A stretch of 64,000 nt of DNA, taken from NCBI GenBank assembly GCA_029207755.1, contig JARCOQ010000005.1:64863414-64927413 (forward strand). The letters run 5' to 3'. Shown here in pieces: positions 9,309 to 23,600 of this stretch; positions within the stretch are counted from its first letter, which is position 1; each line of letters opens with the position of its first letter. The DNA comes from Chamaea fasciata (taxonomy: Eukaryota > Chordata > Aves > Passeriformes > Sylviidae). The notes under the pieces were generated by a model. It made no database searches and was not told where the DNA came from. It worked only from the letters and a program-made list of their open reading frames with translations. The translations under genes were made by a program, and so were the position numbers.

Positions 9309-12300
9309 AAAGCATAAAAGTTGGTTTCCAAACCAACTTCACAGTATTTATCTTATGAATTTGTAAAATGTTTGGGACTAAATAATGGGTATGTCACATG
9401 GCACCTTACAAATGGATCCTCATGAGAGGCTCTGCAGTACACTACTCTGTCATTTTCTTGTTTTTTATGTATCAACCTCTTGGTGAAGCTGCTGTTGGCC
9501 ATTTGGGCCTCTGTTCTGCTCTCAAGCATGAAGTGTTGCATTTCCAGCTGATTTCAGTGCTGTAGGAGCAGCAGGTCAGGTTCCAAATAAACAAAAGCTT
9601 ATATGCACACTTACTTTTTAATACTGGGAGCTGTTTTTTACAGAGTATTGAGCAGGGTGACTTCTTAAAGCTGGTATGACTGTGTGTACTGAGGAGCTAC
9701 CTTGTAGCTCATTAGCTTTAAAATCCACTGAACGGTGGCTTTTTGTACCTGCATCATACCTGCTGTTAAAAATCCCACCTTGCTTCTGGAGGTACCTTTT
9801 TGGTAACTTTTACCAGCAGCACTGTCGGCTTGGACTGTGTGCTCCCTGCACAAGGAAACAAGACTGGCCTTGAGCATTTTGGTTGGAAATAGAGAAAACC
9901 TCCGCATTTATTCCCCATCTCTTCCCTGCCTGGTTCCATAGGTGTCATTTATGCATGAGTCAGTGGAGGATAAGATGGCTGGTGATGGCAATAGTGGTGT
10001 TTCATGCTGGTACTGCCCTCTGAGAGCCAAGTGCAAAATCAAATGTTGGAGGAGAAAAAAATGTGCATGTGGATTGATACTTTTCTCGGTGATAGTGGCA
10101 GGTAGTGTCATGGTGCATGGGAACTGTGGGCTGCCAGAATCTCTGCTTTTTGGGTGCTCTGTGGTTAAGTGGACAATGAATCCGTTGCTCATTATGCTTT
10201 GGGTGAATGTTTATTTTATATAAAATATACCCATGTCAAATGCCAGTTTCGGCAATTCCTTTATGTCCAGTGAAGTTATATGTGCAGATTCTGTAGTATG
10301 TTGTGCTTGTTTCTGCCTTAAGTTTGTACTCTGTCAAACCCTGGACACAGTATTCATAATGTCTGGATGTAGTTATATAATAAACAAGCATATTCTGCAA
10401 ATTTATTGCAGATCTTTTAGTGGTTGATGACTGTCTTAAGGCGTGAGGTCCTGCAATCATCTGAATTTTACTTTCCTTTTTCACATGTGTGTGTATATAT
10501 AAATAAAAATAATTGTTTTCTGCACCTCTAGTAGATAGAGAGAAGCTTGGAAATGTGACCAGAAAGTAAAAAATACATCAAAAAATTGAGTGGCTTATGA
10601 ATTTTAAGCTGTATTCATCATTCTTGAGGACCTAAGGATCACGGCTTTCTGCTCTTGGGGTCATCAGTATCAGCTTTTATGTGCTTATTTGAAAAACAGT
10701 AAAATGTATATGTTGTTCACGTCTCCCTTTTAAAGGCAGCTCTCCTGTCACTCTTAAAAAGTCTGTCTCAGAAGACACATGAAGGGTCTGGCATTTATTT
10801 GAGGACTTTTGACAGCTTTGTATCATTCTAGGTAATGAGGCAGATGTTGCTGCTGTGCCCCCCTTCCAGCCAAGGAGAACATATCTGTATACCCAAGCCC
10901 CATTAAGTGCACAACTTTTTTTTTTTTTTCCTGTAAGAGGTTATCTAACCCCTCTTCACTCTACAGCATTCGGAGTCAACTTTGCAGTTGCTCCTGTTGC
11001 ATGGGAAACTGAGCTGGCCAGAGCTCTGCAGTGGGTGTGCAGTATTGGGGGCATTGGTGTTCCCATGAGCATGTGCCAGATGCTTTTCAAGATTTAAGAG
11101 GGAGCAAGACTGCTTTAGGTTCTGCTGAATTTTCTGCCGCTCTGCCAACCTCCCTGCTGGAATGAAGCTTGCTATTAGCAAATAAGGGTGACTTCTAATA
11201 AGTCAGTTGTCCATTATCTTGATTAATATTTTTAGGCACTGAATGCAGTGGATCAATCTATCATCAAGTGCTCTCCTCCCTCTTTGTGTTAGCAATGTGC
11301 CTTAAAGCTGACACGTCCTACCCTTGTGAACTGATCTTTAATTTCCCTGTTAATTCTCCCCTTGGAAAGCTGATAGGCTTTACCCCATCTAACTCTACCT
11401 GTCTGAAAACCATCAAAGGTCTCTGTATATATTTGACAGACTGCAGCAGGAAATTCAGTGTGCTTAACTGAATTCTCTTCAGAGGGTAAAGCAAATTTCT
11501 GGAAGTTACTGTTCTTCCTTTAGCAAAGGAGTAGTTTCTGGATAACAAGGTGTAGTGTTTGCATTTAGGATTGCTATGCTGTTTGGTTTCCCATATGCAC
11601 TAGAAGAAGGCAAAGGGAAAGATAGGGAGCAGATTTACTTTTGGAAATAACACAGTCTGAACATTTTAATGTTTTCATAATGAAATATCGGGTAATCTTG
11701 GTTTTGTGGGAGAAGAACAAACCCATCCACCTGGACTCTGGCTTGGGGAAAAGTAATTCTCTGAATTCCAGCTGTTTCTTAGGATAGTTGTATCCTGATT
11801 GTAGTTGGTAGGCAGGTGGCAGGGGATGCATGATAGAGCTCAGGGCCTTCACATATAATTGGGAAGGAAGTTGTCTCCACAAAACTAGTGACAAGGGAGT
11901 GCCATTAGTGTGGGTTATTTGATGTGCAAATTTACAAGGGGAAGTTTAGAAGAACCATTCGCCAGTCAGATGTGGTGTAAATGGAATTTAAACTTGTGCA
12001 TTGTCATTAATAGCACGCAAGGGTTGGATATGTTTGAAGGGGATTTGCGTGCTTGAGATCTGTAAGAAATTGGCTGGGTTGTGTGTATGTGAGATGTATG
12101 TAATTACAGGCAAGTGGGCAGATGTAAAGGGATAAGGTCTAAATTTGGTTGGCTTGCAAGATGGTCCCATGTATCTAAGCACAAACACTGAAACAGGATA
12201 AATCCCTGCCTCCCATCCCTTTGTCTTATTCCCTGGAGCATTTTTAATAGTGAGAACTCAAAGACCATGGTTTGGAAATGAAGCAGGACAACAGCACATA

Positions 12301-15300
12301 CAAAACCAGGGCTCTGACTGAAGATTTAATGTTTGTAGGGTCTAATAAAATTGGAAATAAGGCTGAAAATTCGTGGTGCATCCTTATTGTCTTCAAAGCT
12401 CTGAGCATTTTTGCTGTTATTGAAGGACAGAATCCTACTGTTGGAGGAAAGGCTAAGTGCAAAGCACAGAGGGGTATTTCTGCTGTGTGTTTGTAATGCC
12501 CTGTTTCCCTAATATATTTCAAACCCAATAAAAGACCTTGTAGGCCTCCATGCCCTGATGCTTTAGGAAAGCAGGGCTAGGACTCTTACTGCAACAGTTT
12601 TTGATGATGTGCCTTGATATAGTCCCTGGGTTTATTGCAAATGAATGTGGAAAGTGCAGGGAAGCAGGGGAGAGAGCATAGAAGATGCAAGTCGTATAAT
12701 TGTCTGGTATAAATCACTGTTATTCTGTTATACCTGGTAAGAACAGACCTGTATGCACCAGCCATTGCTCTTCAGATGAGGCTGGGGAAATTGGTCTTGT
12801 CTTGTCATACAGCAGTATTTATGGCAGTCTGGGGGTATCTGGTAGTGCTAGGCCTGAAGAGAGGAATGGTCTGCTCAGCTGGGATGCAGGGATGGTAGCA
12901 GTGCTTGTGCTGGGGGACATCCTCACCCCTCCAAGAATTGCATTGCTAAACTGAAACAAATCCTGAAAAACCTTTCTGGAGCATATTGTGGTTATTCACT
13001 GGATTTGCCTTGGAGATGAGAACCATTTATTCTTTGAAAAATGATCAGTTTGCCTTTTTCAGCCTTCGTGAACACTGGAGCAGAGTGTGCTACAGTGCCA
13101 AAGGAGCTCTTGTAGGAATAGAAAGGGCAATAAAAATGCTCATTTTGAGTTCAACACCTATAAAATACTCTGACCAGACCTCTAATTGCATGTCTTGTTA
13201 TAACAATGTGAATTAATGAAATTAACCACTAACAAATTGACCAGCTGCCTGTTTGAGGACTTTGACATTCTTCCCATCCTGGACCATGGGAAAGGGCCTG
13301 CAGCTCTGGGGTGTGAGCATAACACTTGAAAGGAGCTGCTTCAGGTGAGGAACAGTCAACAAAGTTGCAGCTCCTCTGCAGCAAATGCCCTGCAGCGGGT
13401 CCCAGTATGGCTCAGATGAGGCTATGAAAAACTTGGCCCATTACAGACCTATGGAGAAAACAGGAACAAATAGCCTGCCAAGCTGTCAACGTAGAGCTGG
13501 AAAGATCTTTATGGTCCTGGAAAACACTATGTTTGGATAGGCACTGTCTTTTGGTGTACGAAGGCCCTATTCTGGTGTAGGATGGACCAGACTCAAGCTT
13601 GCACCCACTTCTGTCCTATGCTTGCTTTGCCCACTGGTCCTCGTTGGCCCAGAGCACCTTGGTCAAGCCCTTTCCTGGAGTGCCTCGTGTAACTCTGTGC
13701 CACTGCCTCTCCTGTGCTTCCCTGTCTGCTGAGGAGCAGGGCTGAAGGAGGTCCTGTTTTACAAGTGCCTCTCTTAAATGGGGTTTTACAGCCTCTGGCT
13801 GGTGGGGGCAATAGGATGAGGGCTGAGAGGGTGGGAAGGACCACCAGCTGGGGCTGCCTGTTCAGAGGGACAGATCTGGTGGTGGATTGGGCTTGCCCTG
13901 CTCTTTGTCACTGCTGCTCCTTGGGCTGTGAGTTTGTGCTGTGCTACCTCCTGTCTGCTTTGCTCCTCCACCAGGAAGGGTCTACTGCCCTACCTGCCTC
14001 CCCTCCTTGGAGGGGTTCTCTGGGCTCGGCTGTGGAATTGAGAAGGAATCATCTCAGTAAAAACTTTGGAGGAGGAGAGAGGCTAGCTCAGGGGGATGTT
14101 TTTTTGAGAAGACATCAGAGTTGTGACCAGTATCCAGGGAATGAGGCTGAGATGAGCGAGGAAGGCTGATGAGAGTGCAGCTGGACTTGTAAAATGAGAC
14201 ATGAAGTGTGATGATGAAGATGTGAGATACTGATGGGGTATGATAAGTGGAGGTTATCTAGGTTGGGAACAGAGGATGCAAATTCCTGCTGACGTTGGCA
14301 GGCATCTCAGCAAACCCTTAAAATCAACGGTATTGAAGGCAGCTGATAGATCTGAGACAATTAGCATGAGTGCTTGATCTCTGACTGCCATCAAGGACTG
14401 GTGAAGTAAGAAGGTGGTGTTATGGCTGTGTAGGCTGCCTGCTAGAGAACCTGCATAGGTGTTTGGATGGCTTGGCTGGTCTGATGGATGGAGTTTGTGT
14501 GCAGTGCTGTGTCTGGAACAGCTTTCACCTACCCATCCTTGTCTGCAAGGTCGGCATGTGGAGATGGAAAGCTTAGCTTGACCTCCCTGCCTTTCCCTTC
14601 TCCAGCTTTCTCCATGCCCATTGCATCAGTGGAGATTGGGGAGAGAAGCAGCTCTCTCAGATGGGATGGGGGATGCACAAAACTGTGATGTGGGGGATCA
14701 TCTTTCCCCCTGAGACAATGGTGCCATTTACACTTATGTACTGCAATTCATCCAAGAGGAAAGATAAATCTGTCCTGGCTAATGACACATCACACTGTTT
14801 GCTTATTCTTTCTTCCTTTCGTTTTCTCTTTCCCAGTCTCCCCTGTCATCACCTACTGTGCTCCAGTCTATTAAAGAAGCCATTGCTCCCCCTACTTGAG
14901 TGTGATTGGATGATTCTGAGTCCCTGCAACTCCTCTAGCAGACTCCTCTGCGACTAGCCACCCTGTCTATCCGTTTTCCTCCTGTCTGTGGCAGTCTGTC
15001 ATTTTTCCCCTCTTTTATTATTTCCCTTGCTGTCATTCCTGAGTTTTACTGCTAGCAGTCTGTCTGCACTGACTGTTCCTGCCCTTGAATTGCCTTCTGT
15101 TAAGTGCCTCTCCTGGCCAGAATGGTGGACACCAGGCTTCCTGGGGTGAAAGGTCAGGGCCTAAAGGGAAGATCTGGAGGTAGCATTTAAACAGAAGACA
15201 TCACTCATTGGCTTATTTAGAATGAGAAAAAAGGCCAGGGCTCTGCAGAGGTGAGTTTACCTGTGAAAATAGTAGATTTCTGCTGTGTCTAGAGGGGATT

Positions 15301-18180
15301 TCTACATGGCAGGGTGGGATTGCTTCTTCTTGTACTCACAGGCTACTTCCATCTCCCTTTAGAAATTTCAAGCCCAGGTCAGCTGCAATCTTCCTGTGCT
15401 CTCTGACGTGCTAGTGGCACCTCTGACATCCCCATCCTGAACTGTCAGTGTGTGTGAGGACTGAGCTCATTTCTGAGTGGCAGAGTCCAAGGGGTACATC
15501 TACCTGGGAGCGGGGACAGGCTGCTGGGAGATGATGGCCTCCTGAGCCGGCCTGGGTGACACTTGCTGCTGGATCAGCTGGTCCTGGCCTTCTCTGGGAT
15601 GCAGCTGGTGCTCTGTTAATCCCTGCTAAGCAAGTCTGGCTCTTGTGGACTGTCACAGACAGATGTGAGTTGAGCATGCTGGCTGGGAGCTGTATGGCTG
15701 CAATCTCCTGGCCCTGTGCCCCAGCTTGGAAGCTGGGCAAGGTGCTCAAGGATTCGCTTACAAAAGTAGAACCAACAGTGCTGTCTCAGCCTTGTTCCTG
15801 ACCCCTGGATCTTTGTGAGGGCTATTTCATCTTTACTTTAATAACTTGGTATTGTTTATCACTACCTCCCCAGGGTAGCAAAAAAATGCTGAAATACCAC
15901 AAGGGCTTTAAGACTGCTTATAGAAACTGGATGCTTCTACAAGTGAGAGGCAGAGTGAACCAAATGTACTTCTTGGGGGATTTCTCTACTCAAAGAGTCA
16001 TGGATGAAAAAGGCTAACATCAGTACAAAATCATCCAGGAGAAAGCTGCTGAATGCACTGCTTGTAATGCTAGCTCTGAGATTTGCCTCAACAGGCAAGA
16101 AGAGAAGGAAGGAAAGAAAGCACATGGTAAAATATTAACCTCCTTATTGGAACAGGCAGTTTGCAACAAACAGCAGCTGTTCTCTTTCATGGCATGAAAG
16201 ATGTAGGAGCTTAATATTTGAGGGTGGAGAAATATTTTCTTCTATGCAGAGGATGATAGTTTTTCACATCAAAGATCCAAAATATCTGCTCATCTTTTAA
16301 GCCTTGCTTATTATTTGGAAGCATACTGAAACATCAGTACTTGGCAAATCTGCCTTGCCCCATCACTCACACACCCCAAAAGAAATTATCCCTGTCTTTA
16401 CCTGTATCCTGCAACTTGCTTCTCAGCCAAGTATGCCTCACTCTAGCGTTCCCCTAAGAATACCATGTCCTTATTTTCTACAAAATGTTCTACAGATTAT
16501 TTACCAGCCAGCTAGCAGATGTTTGCAAGAATTGCTAACAATAATCAAGCTAAAACATATTTGAGAAAAGTAGGTTTTGTGATGTATTGCAGTATTTATG
16601 TAATTGTTTTTGTTCACGTTTACCACCTTGTGACGTAATTTTTGCTTTGAGTAAATCTCTTGGGTTTGTAGGTGATTCTAGCAGGCTCTGCTTTGTCCAC
16701 AAGTGAGATTCAGGCCAGACCTTGAAAATGTTTTTCTTGAGTTATATTAAAATCGACAGGGTTATAGAAGTGCAACAGTAATAATATATTGCTGTTGGTA
16801 CTTCTTGATGTTCAGTGCCAGTGGCCAGCTGTGATATTTCTTAATGAGGGAATTTTTTCCCTCAAGGCAGTTTTTTCTTACCTTTTTCTTTCCCTGTGGC
16901 TGCTTTCTGATTAATTTTCTTGATGGAGGAGGATCCTTCCCAACTTTGGAGTTTTCTCCTCTCTTCTCTGTACTTGCTGACCCACTGTTTAGCAGCCTCT
17001 GTGCTGGCAACTGCTCTTATCTTCCCATATGGACCCCTCTCTTTAAGTGGAATTTTAGTGAGTGGAGGAGGCTCTAGATGTTATCCCGCTTGTTTTATGC
17101 AGGAAAATCGTTTGGAGAGAGCAGTCTTCTCACTGCTTTCTTGTAGCATTTTTTTATCCCATGCTACAATTTCCCAATTTTCTTTTTTCTTGTAGGTTGA
17201 TCCGGTTATCTTTCCCTCTGTGGACAAACTCCTCATATTATATGTTTTCTTCCTTGCTGGGTGCTTAGTAATGTTTTTCCTTCTTTTCCTGCCCAGCAGG
17301 ATCTCTGAAGAGTCTCTCACAGTTCATACAAGGGCCAGAACACAAATAGAACCAAAGAAATGGAAGACATAGTTTCCATTGTTACATGAGGTAGTAGCAT
17401 GGTTTTCAAAAGCTGTCCAACTTCTCCATTGTAACAGTCTTTTTCTCCATTAATAAAACCTTAATTTGAGGTCTGGGAGGCAAGGAACAGGCAAAACTCT
17501 GGGGAAGGATACTGAAATGGTGGACTGAGAAGCCCAGAAGGAAGATAAGGCCACTAGGTCAGGCAGCCAGCAAGGATCTGAAGTGGAAAGCTTATCCAGA
17601 AGGTCTCTGCCCTTCAGAGTGGAGGGACTGGGCAGCAACGGCATGAGGGAGCAGCCTGGAGAGTGGACAGTTTGGGCTGGGTGAGGCTAATGGAGGGGCA
17701 GGTAAGCAGAGTGGGTGAGGAGAAGGTCTGGGTGGGAGAAGCTGGCTGAGAAGGCTGAGTCAGTGAGCCCAAGTGGAGGCAGAGCTGGAGGGCTTAGCCT
17801 GCAGCAAGAAGGGGTGAGATGGGAGCGCCCCATGAAGTGGGGTGAAGTCGTGTCCCTACCCTAGAGCCTGCATGCTTTGCATTCTTACTGCTTTCTGTTT
17901 CCTTCTTTCTATTTGCTGCTGCCAGCAAACTCCTGTAAGCTCACTGGCTAAAGAGGTGTCACATTACAGTCTTCACTGATGCCATCTCTCCCTAAGGGCA
18001 CAGGGATCCTGCGGTGTGGGGGGGGAAAACCAAACCTGAACATGGGAACACGCAATGAAAGGTTGGGTTGTGAAGGTGGTGTGGAGAGAGAGAAACTGAG
18101 ATTTCATATTCATCCTTAATTTTGTCTTAATTTATTGGATTGAGTCATTTCAAACAGTCTCTCCTGCGCATATTCAAAGC

Positions 18181-18182
<2 letters not shown>
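9309..18182. other. CACNA1I: Intron sequence, 8.9 kb, nothing recognised
   Basis: I see no exon, RNA gene or repeat that I can name. Open frames up to about 150 codons (for example 13714-14169 on the plus strand) show no domain and no family resemblance. A short T run lies at 10917-10930, next to TG/TA-rich sequence near 10486-10500. Some of this may hold conserved non-coding elements, which cannot be judged without other genomes. Confidence 0.4.

Positions 18183-18226
<44 letters not shown>
18183..18226. repeat. Poly-T run, 44 bases
   Basis: An uninterrupted run of 44 T. On the minus strand it is a poly-A, but I find no recognisable retroposed body beside it. Lengths of such runs are prone to sequencing error. 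Confidence 0.95.
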
Positions 18227-18229
<3 letters not shown>

Positions 18230-20357
18230 ATGGCAGCTGCTAATTTATCTCCATTTGGATGGGTTGTTAGAGGATGAGTGAAAGAGGTCTTGGGTTACCC
18301 TGCTGCCCAGTGTGGAAGCAGTGTTTTGGAGCATCCAGCAACAAGTGCTAGTCAAAAAAACATCTGGGACACTTATGAATAGATAAAATAACTTTTTTAT
18401 TTGCAGCCATTGACATTCAACTTAGTTTTTCCTCATAGCAGTCATACCTGCTACGTAGGTTTCAGCTCAAGCTGCCAATCAAATGAAGCTCTAAGCAAAT
18501 GAGACAGGGTGTTGGAAAGAAGAAAGGTTTGTGGTAGGATTAATTAAAATTTGTGTTATCAGTGTAGCTGCATGCAGCCTTCCACCATATAGGTCAGCTC
18601 TCTCTGAAGCCTCAAGTTTTCCCCACAATGCAATAATTAACTATTAAAGTAGGTACTAAAAAATTCCTCCTCCAGAAAAGCATAACCCAGGATTTTTTTC
18701 AAAGTACAGAATTAATTGCATCCCTCCACAGTATCTTTGAGGTGCTGTTATTTCTTTAAAATGCATTTACAGCATATTGTGATATGTCACACATCCTTTA
18801 AATATCCAATAGCTTTTCAACTTTTAAAAATCTATTTCACACTTAGTGGCATGTCTGTAATGCATTTTTCTGGAATGTGTGGCAGATGTCTGGGGAAACT
18901 GTATTTTCTCCCATATGGGGGTTATTTTACTGGAAAATGAAAGAGGGTTGACACCTCATTTGATTTTCCTGAGCTGTCACATGAGGGATTCTCTATCTGG
19001 GTGTGAGACATGAATCCAGATCATACATAAACTGCACAAGGCAAGATGTGCTCCCTTCCCTGGGTGAAGGGGGACTTCCCATTGAAGAACATCCTCTGAG
19101 GGCTACAAGGGGGGAAACAGGATGGGGAGGTCTGCTCTAGGATACCCTGCTCCATGGGACTTTTCAGCATGCTCTGGACATACAGAAGTAACAGTAAGTC
19201 TGTGTTGGACCTTCCTCTCTGAGGAGGAGGCACGTGGAAGCTTTGAGGTTACTCAAATCTTAAGGAAACTCCTGATACTTGTGACCCGGGTTCCTGAAGT
19301 GAGCTGGCACTTCAGGGTTGTGTGGTGCTGGATTTGACTCCTGGAAAGGAGTCATAAATGCCACAGCTGCAATCACTTTAGATATGCCAGGCCACCATTG
19401 CATGGTTGTGGTTTATGGACAGACAGAAGGGAACTTTTCATCTGTGTTGGCTAACAATCTCTGTCTGCAGATCTGTTTGCAGATCTGTGTTTGTGTTCTG
19501 ACTCCTTCCTCCCTGCTCTGTCGGAATGTGGCTTTGTGTCCCCTTGTCTTTGTGCTATGGTGAGTTGTCCCTGCATTTTCTTTCCTGTTCCCAGACTGCG
19601 CACTGTGCTTGCGGCAGGCCCCTCTGTTGTTTCCCCTGCAATATCAGGGGGAAGGGAGGAAGCTGAGCAGAGAAACTGCTGCAAGTCTCTGAAGGTAATG
19701 CCTGTGCCAACATCACCCCTTTACTGAGACAGATGCAGTGGGGATAAATACTGGGTGTCTCTCACAGAGTAGTTAAATGCACGAGCAGTTCCTGTTTTGT
19801 CATGTTAGGACAGAAGAGGCTTCGAGCTTAACATTTCAAAATTTTGCCTGTGGCATGTGGCACACCTCTCTTGTGCACAACCTGGGAGATACACTCCTGA
19901 GTTTCTGGGTAGTAAAAATGCCCAATAATTATTTAGCTGTGGTAGCAGTTGGAGTCCTCGCTGCTGGTATGTGTGAGCACAGGCACATGCTGTTGAGGCA
20001 TTTCTGGGCATACTTTCCTAGGGACTGAGGAACACAGCCCTGGGGGAAGCTGTCACTGAGGGCACAAAGCTGGGAAAGAAGGAAGGTGCTGGATATCCCT
20101 GGAAATGTAGACATGGAGGCATGCCTCCTGCGTGGAAGCAAGGGGATGAGTGGGCGAATGACCTGGAATGTCCCCCACCAGGCTGAGGGTGTCAGTGATC
20201 CCATCAGGGGAAGTAAAGGTGACAGGTTAGACAGATCTAGCAGGAGAGCACAGAAGTAATTATTTCCTTCCCCAGCCACTTGACTTCTCTGGGTACTTCT
20301 TGAGCACAATTAAGCTGATAAGTGTCACGCACTTGAGACTTTGTCTTGTACCTGCAG
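18227..20357. other. CACNA1I: Intron sequence, nothing recognised
   Basis: No exon or named repeat is seen. Confidence 0.4.
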
Positions 20358-20677
20358 TGTTGCTAGACAGATAAGAAAGAACTACACTTACATGGTCAGA
20401 TTGTGAGAGCGAAAAAGAAGGAAGTTTATTTGGGATTTTGACTTACGTAGTTTTTGGAGTTTGATCAGGGAGTGGGGGACGAGGTTGACACTTCTTTGAC
20501 TCCACTGGTCAAACTAGAAGTTCATCAATTTGTCCTTCCCCCAGGAAGGAATGCACAGTTTTCAAAACATCACTTAAAAACGTAAACACCAGAAGGCTGA
20601 AAAAATCAGGGCAACACTATGGCATTTCCCATTTTTGTTTGCACAAGTGAAGGATATCCCCATCCATTGCTGTGACA
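20358..20677 (-). mobile_element. Probable LTR, minus-sense
   Basis: On the minus strand the unit starts TGTCACAGCAATGG and later has CAAATAAACTTCC followed by CTTTTTCGCTCTC, the arrangement of a poly(A) signal and R/U5 region in an LTR. The other end (near TAGCAACA) is a guess; it might extend to about 20330. No target duplication was found. It could be a decayed copy of an ERVL-type LTR. Confidence 0.5.
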
Positions 20678-23600
20678 CCTCTCCCCACTGGACTCAGGAT
20701 TATTCTTTACTGATGATTAATGTTTTCATGGGTCTCAGGTAGCCTTTCAGGAACACAACGACATTCCCAGTGGAGGATCTGATGCCAAGACATTAGTTGC
20801 TGGGTTTAATAGTTAGACCTGGGATTATTTCATCCCATGGAATGACCTCTTCTGAGACACTGCTGCTTCCTCCAAGTAGGTTTGTATTTATAGGCTTACC
20901 TCTGCACCCTTTCCCCACCAAGTATGCTGCTTATACCTGGTGCCTTCAGGCACGTAGCTACGAGCTTGTGCTTGGAAATTGTGGGAAGGCCTTGTGCACC
21001 TCATGGAGCCAGAGTCACTTGCAGTAGAAATGTGGACAAGCAGTAGTCAGATCACCAAAATGTACTGAAAATTGGCCAGAAGAAAGTATAAGAACTGTTA
21101 GTGCAATGTATGTATTGCTTTTATACTATTAACTCCTATATTGATATACGTACACAACAAAGATGTTTGACTAAGTGATACAATTACTACATAATAAATC
21201 ATCTGAGTTCCTTATTACTCTAGTTTATATGCATCTGTATAAGTCAGATGTGTACTCACCATTTCTTTGCCATCTCTAAAAGATGTAGGAGGATTAGAAA
21301 ACATTTGCATGGATGAGTCTTGGGTAAATATTTGACCCAATAGTGGATTCCTCTGCAATTATCCCTTGGAGAGATTTTCTGCACCTTCCCCTATACATCT
21401 GTCTGGGTGATGCCAGAGGGATACAGGGGAAAGGGAGGGGCCTTACACTGGTGTTTAAAATCCTGGGGGAACTGAAAAGGTTTTGAGGGGAAGGTGAGGA
21501 TTTAAACTTGTTTTTACTGATCAAGTGGTAGAGGGAAGTCTGGAGTTAAGAGGAGGTAATAGGTCATGGTGGTGGAAATCTAGTGGGCTGCTGTATGTTG
21601 GGCCATCTGAAGGTCACTGAATGTGAGAGTAGGAACTGAAAGGCATGAGACAGTTAAAATCAGTGAGCTCCCAAATGTTCTTCAGGTGTGTTGAAATCCC
21701 AGTGTAAACCAGCAGTGCAAGAAATTGTGCTGATGGTAGGAACGAAGTCCTCCCAACTCCTTCTGGGCACGTACCTGTGGGGTGACATATCCAGGCAGCC
21801 AGTGAAGATGAGAGGTGGGATTTGGTTAAAAAGTGGGGTGTGTTACAGGGATTAGAGTTCATACACAGGAAATGGGCTGGTAATGAGAGAGCCTTGTTTT
21901 GGCAGAGGTGGGCATAGGGCTTCCCCTGCCTGCTGGCTGCATGCAAGGTGTGTTGAGCTTCCAAAGATTCTATGTTAAGTGCAGGTAGGTGCTCAAGCAT
22001 TTGAATTGTATGTGCTGTGGTTAATGGACTCACACCACTCCACTAACTTAAAGAGTTCTCTTTGCTAACCCCAGTTCAGGATCTCTTGGGTTTCTCAAAC
22101 TGGGGTGTAAATTTTAGATTAGAGACCAAGCTCTCTCTTGCAGAACTTTGGCCACCTTTCTTGTTTGGTCAGGGTGAGTACATAAAGAACATAAAATACA
22201 TAAAGAACAGCATTTGTGTCTGTGCTGGTTTCATGCTTCTGTTCAAACCAGTCATTTACTGAAACAAAATTAAATCTGAGCTGGCAAGTTGAGTTTGAGT
22301 TTCGGCTTCAGTTGGCTTGTGCTTTGTTCAGGTTAATTCTCTTTTCGTCCAAATGCTTGTACCTCCCACCCCATCCCCCAGACAGGGAGGCAGCCGTTGT
22401 CACTTCTCTGCTTTCACAAAGGCACAGTGGGAAGAGGAGACAAAGCAGAACATCATCTACCTTCTCCTCTTGTGGCAGGCAGGGAGCTGAGCTCCCAGAG
22501 GGCTAGTGTCTAGCTACTGCCTGTGCATCGGTGGGATGCTGCTCCATGGGGATGCTCATGCGGCATGTCTTGGTGGAGGGAAAGAGGAGGAAGGTCCATG
22601 AGAAGATACTACAGTCCAAGCATTGTGAAGGTTCCCAGTTTGGGTACTTCACTGGTCCTCTGTGTAGCTGTCTAAGGGAGAACTGCTAGGGAGGACCTTC
22701 TAGGATGGCAAGGCAGCCTGAAGCATGGAGACAGCACAGGAAAGAGGACCTGGGGGATGAGAGGAAGCAGTGTGTTAGTGCTCCTAGAAGCTGGTATGTC
22801 TTTAAAGCTGATGTGTTGCCATGGTGTGCCTTGCAGTAAAGCTCCCTTGTTGCTTCTCTAATTCCATTCAGGCAAAGAAGAATGGTGAGAGGATTAACAA
22901 CAATGCAGAGCAAAGGCGCTCTATCTCCTGCTGTAGTGTGCTCTCCTTGGCTCCTGCATCCTTCACCACCCTGGCCTCTCTGCAACTCAGTCCCCCACAG
23001 GGGTTGGGTGAAACAGCTTCGCTGGTACCTGCTGCCCCAGGCTAATGTTGCTTTCTCATGTTGTGGGAGCCTGGGAGAACACCTGCCGCAGTTTCTGCAT
23101 GAACAACAAAGCAGAGAGGGAAAAGAGAACTTTCTGGGAAGCCAGGATTGTGGATGTAGGACTGAAGGCAGCAGAACCAATGGCAGTACTTCCACTAAGG
23201 TACAGGAACAGAACAGGGTTTGTGGTGGTCTGGTGTTAGTTTCCTCTTCAGCTGTTTCTGAGTGTCTTAATAGTCCTGTAGCAGAAGTGCCAAAAGATTC
23301 TTGACTACAAGATATTACAGGTAACATTACCTAGAAAGATTAGTAGCAAGGAAAAGACACAGCATACCACTTTAACCCTGTTCATCTTGCTTAGCTCTGA
23401 CTCTTCCATAAAATTTTCTCACCATTGTCCATCTCATATTGCCTTTTGATTCAACTGTCTCTAGACCTCCCACCTTCTGGTGCCTTTGCTGTCTCTGCCT
23501 TGGTGCCCCAGCTGGGTAAGCCACAATGTTTCATTGCAGGGTGCTGGGGACCAGCCCTCTCAAATCTCACTGTCTTCACCTCTTGCCCCTCCACAACTTG

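Noticed and set aside
13714..14169. 151-codon open frame on the plus strand
   Set aside because: No motif or family resemblance; it overlaps open frames on the other strand.
22686..23327. 213-codon open frame on the minus strand, the longest in the window
   Set aside because: The opposite strand is open at the same place, the protein is Ser/Cys/Leu-rich with no motif, and no retroviral or host family fits. It is judged chance in GC-richer DNA.
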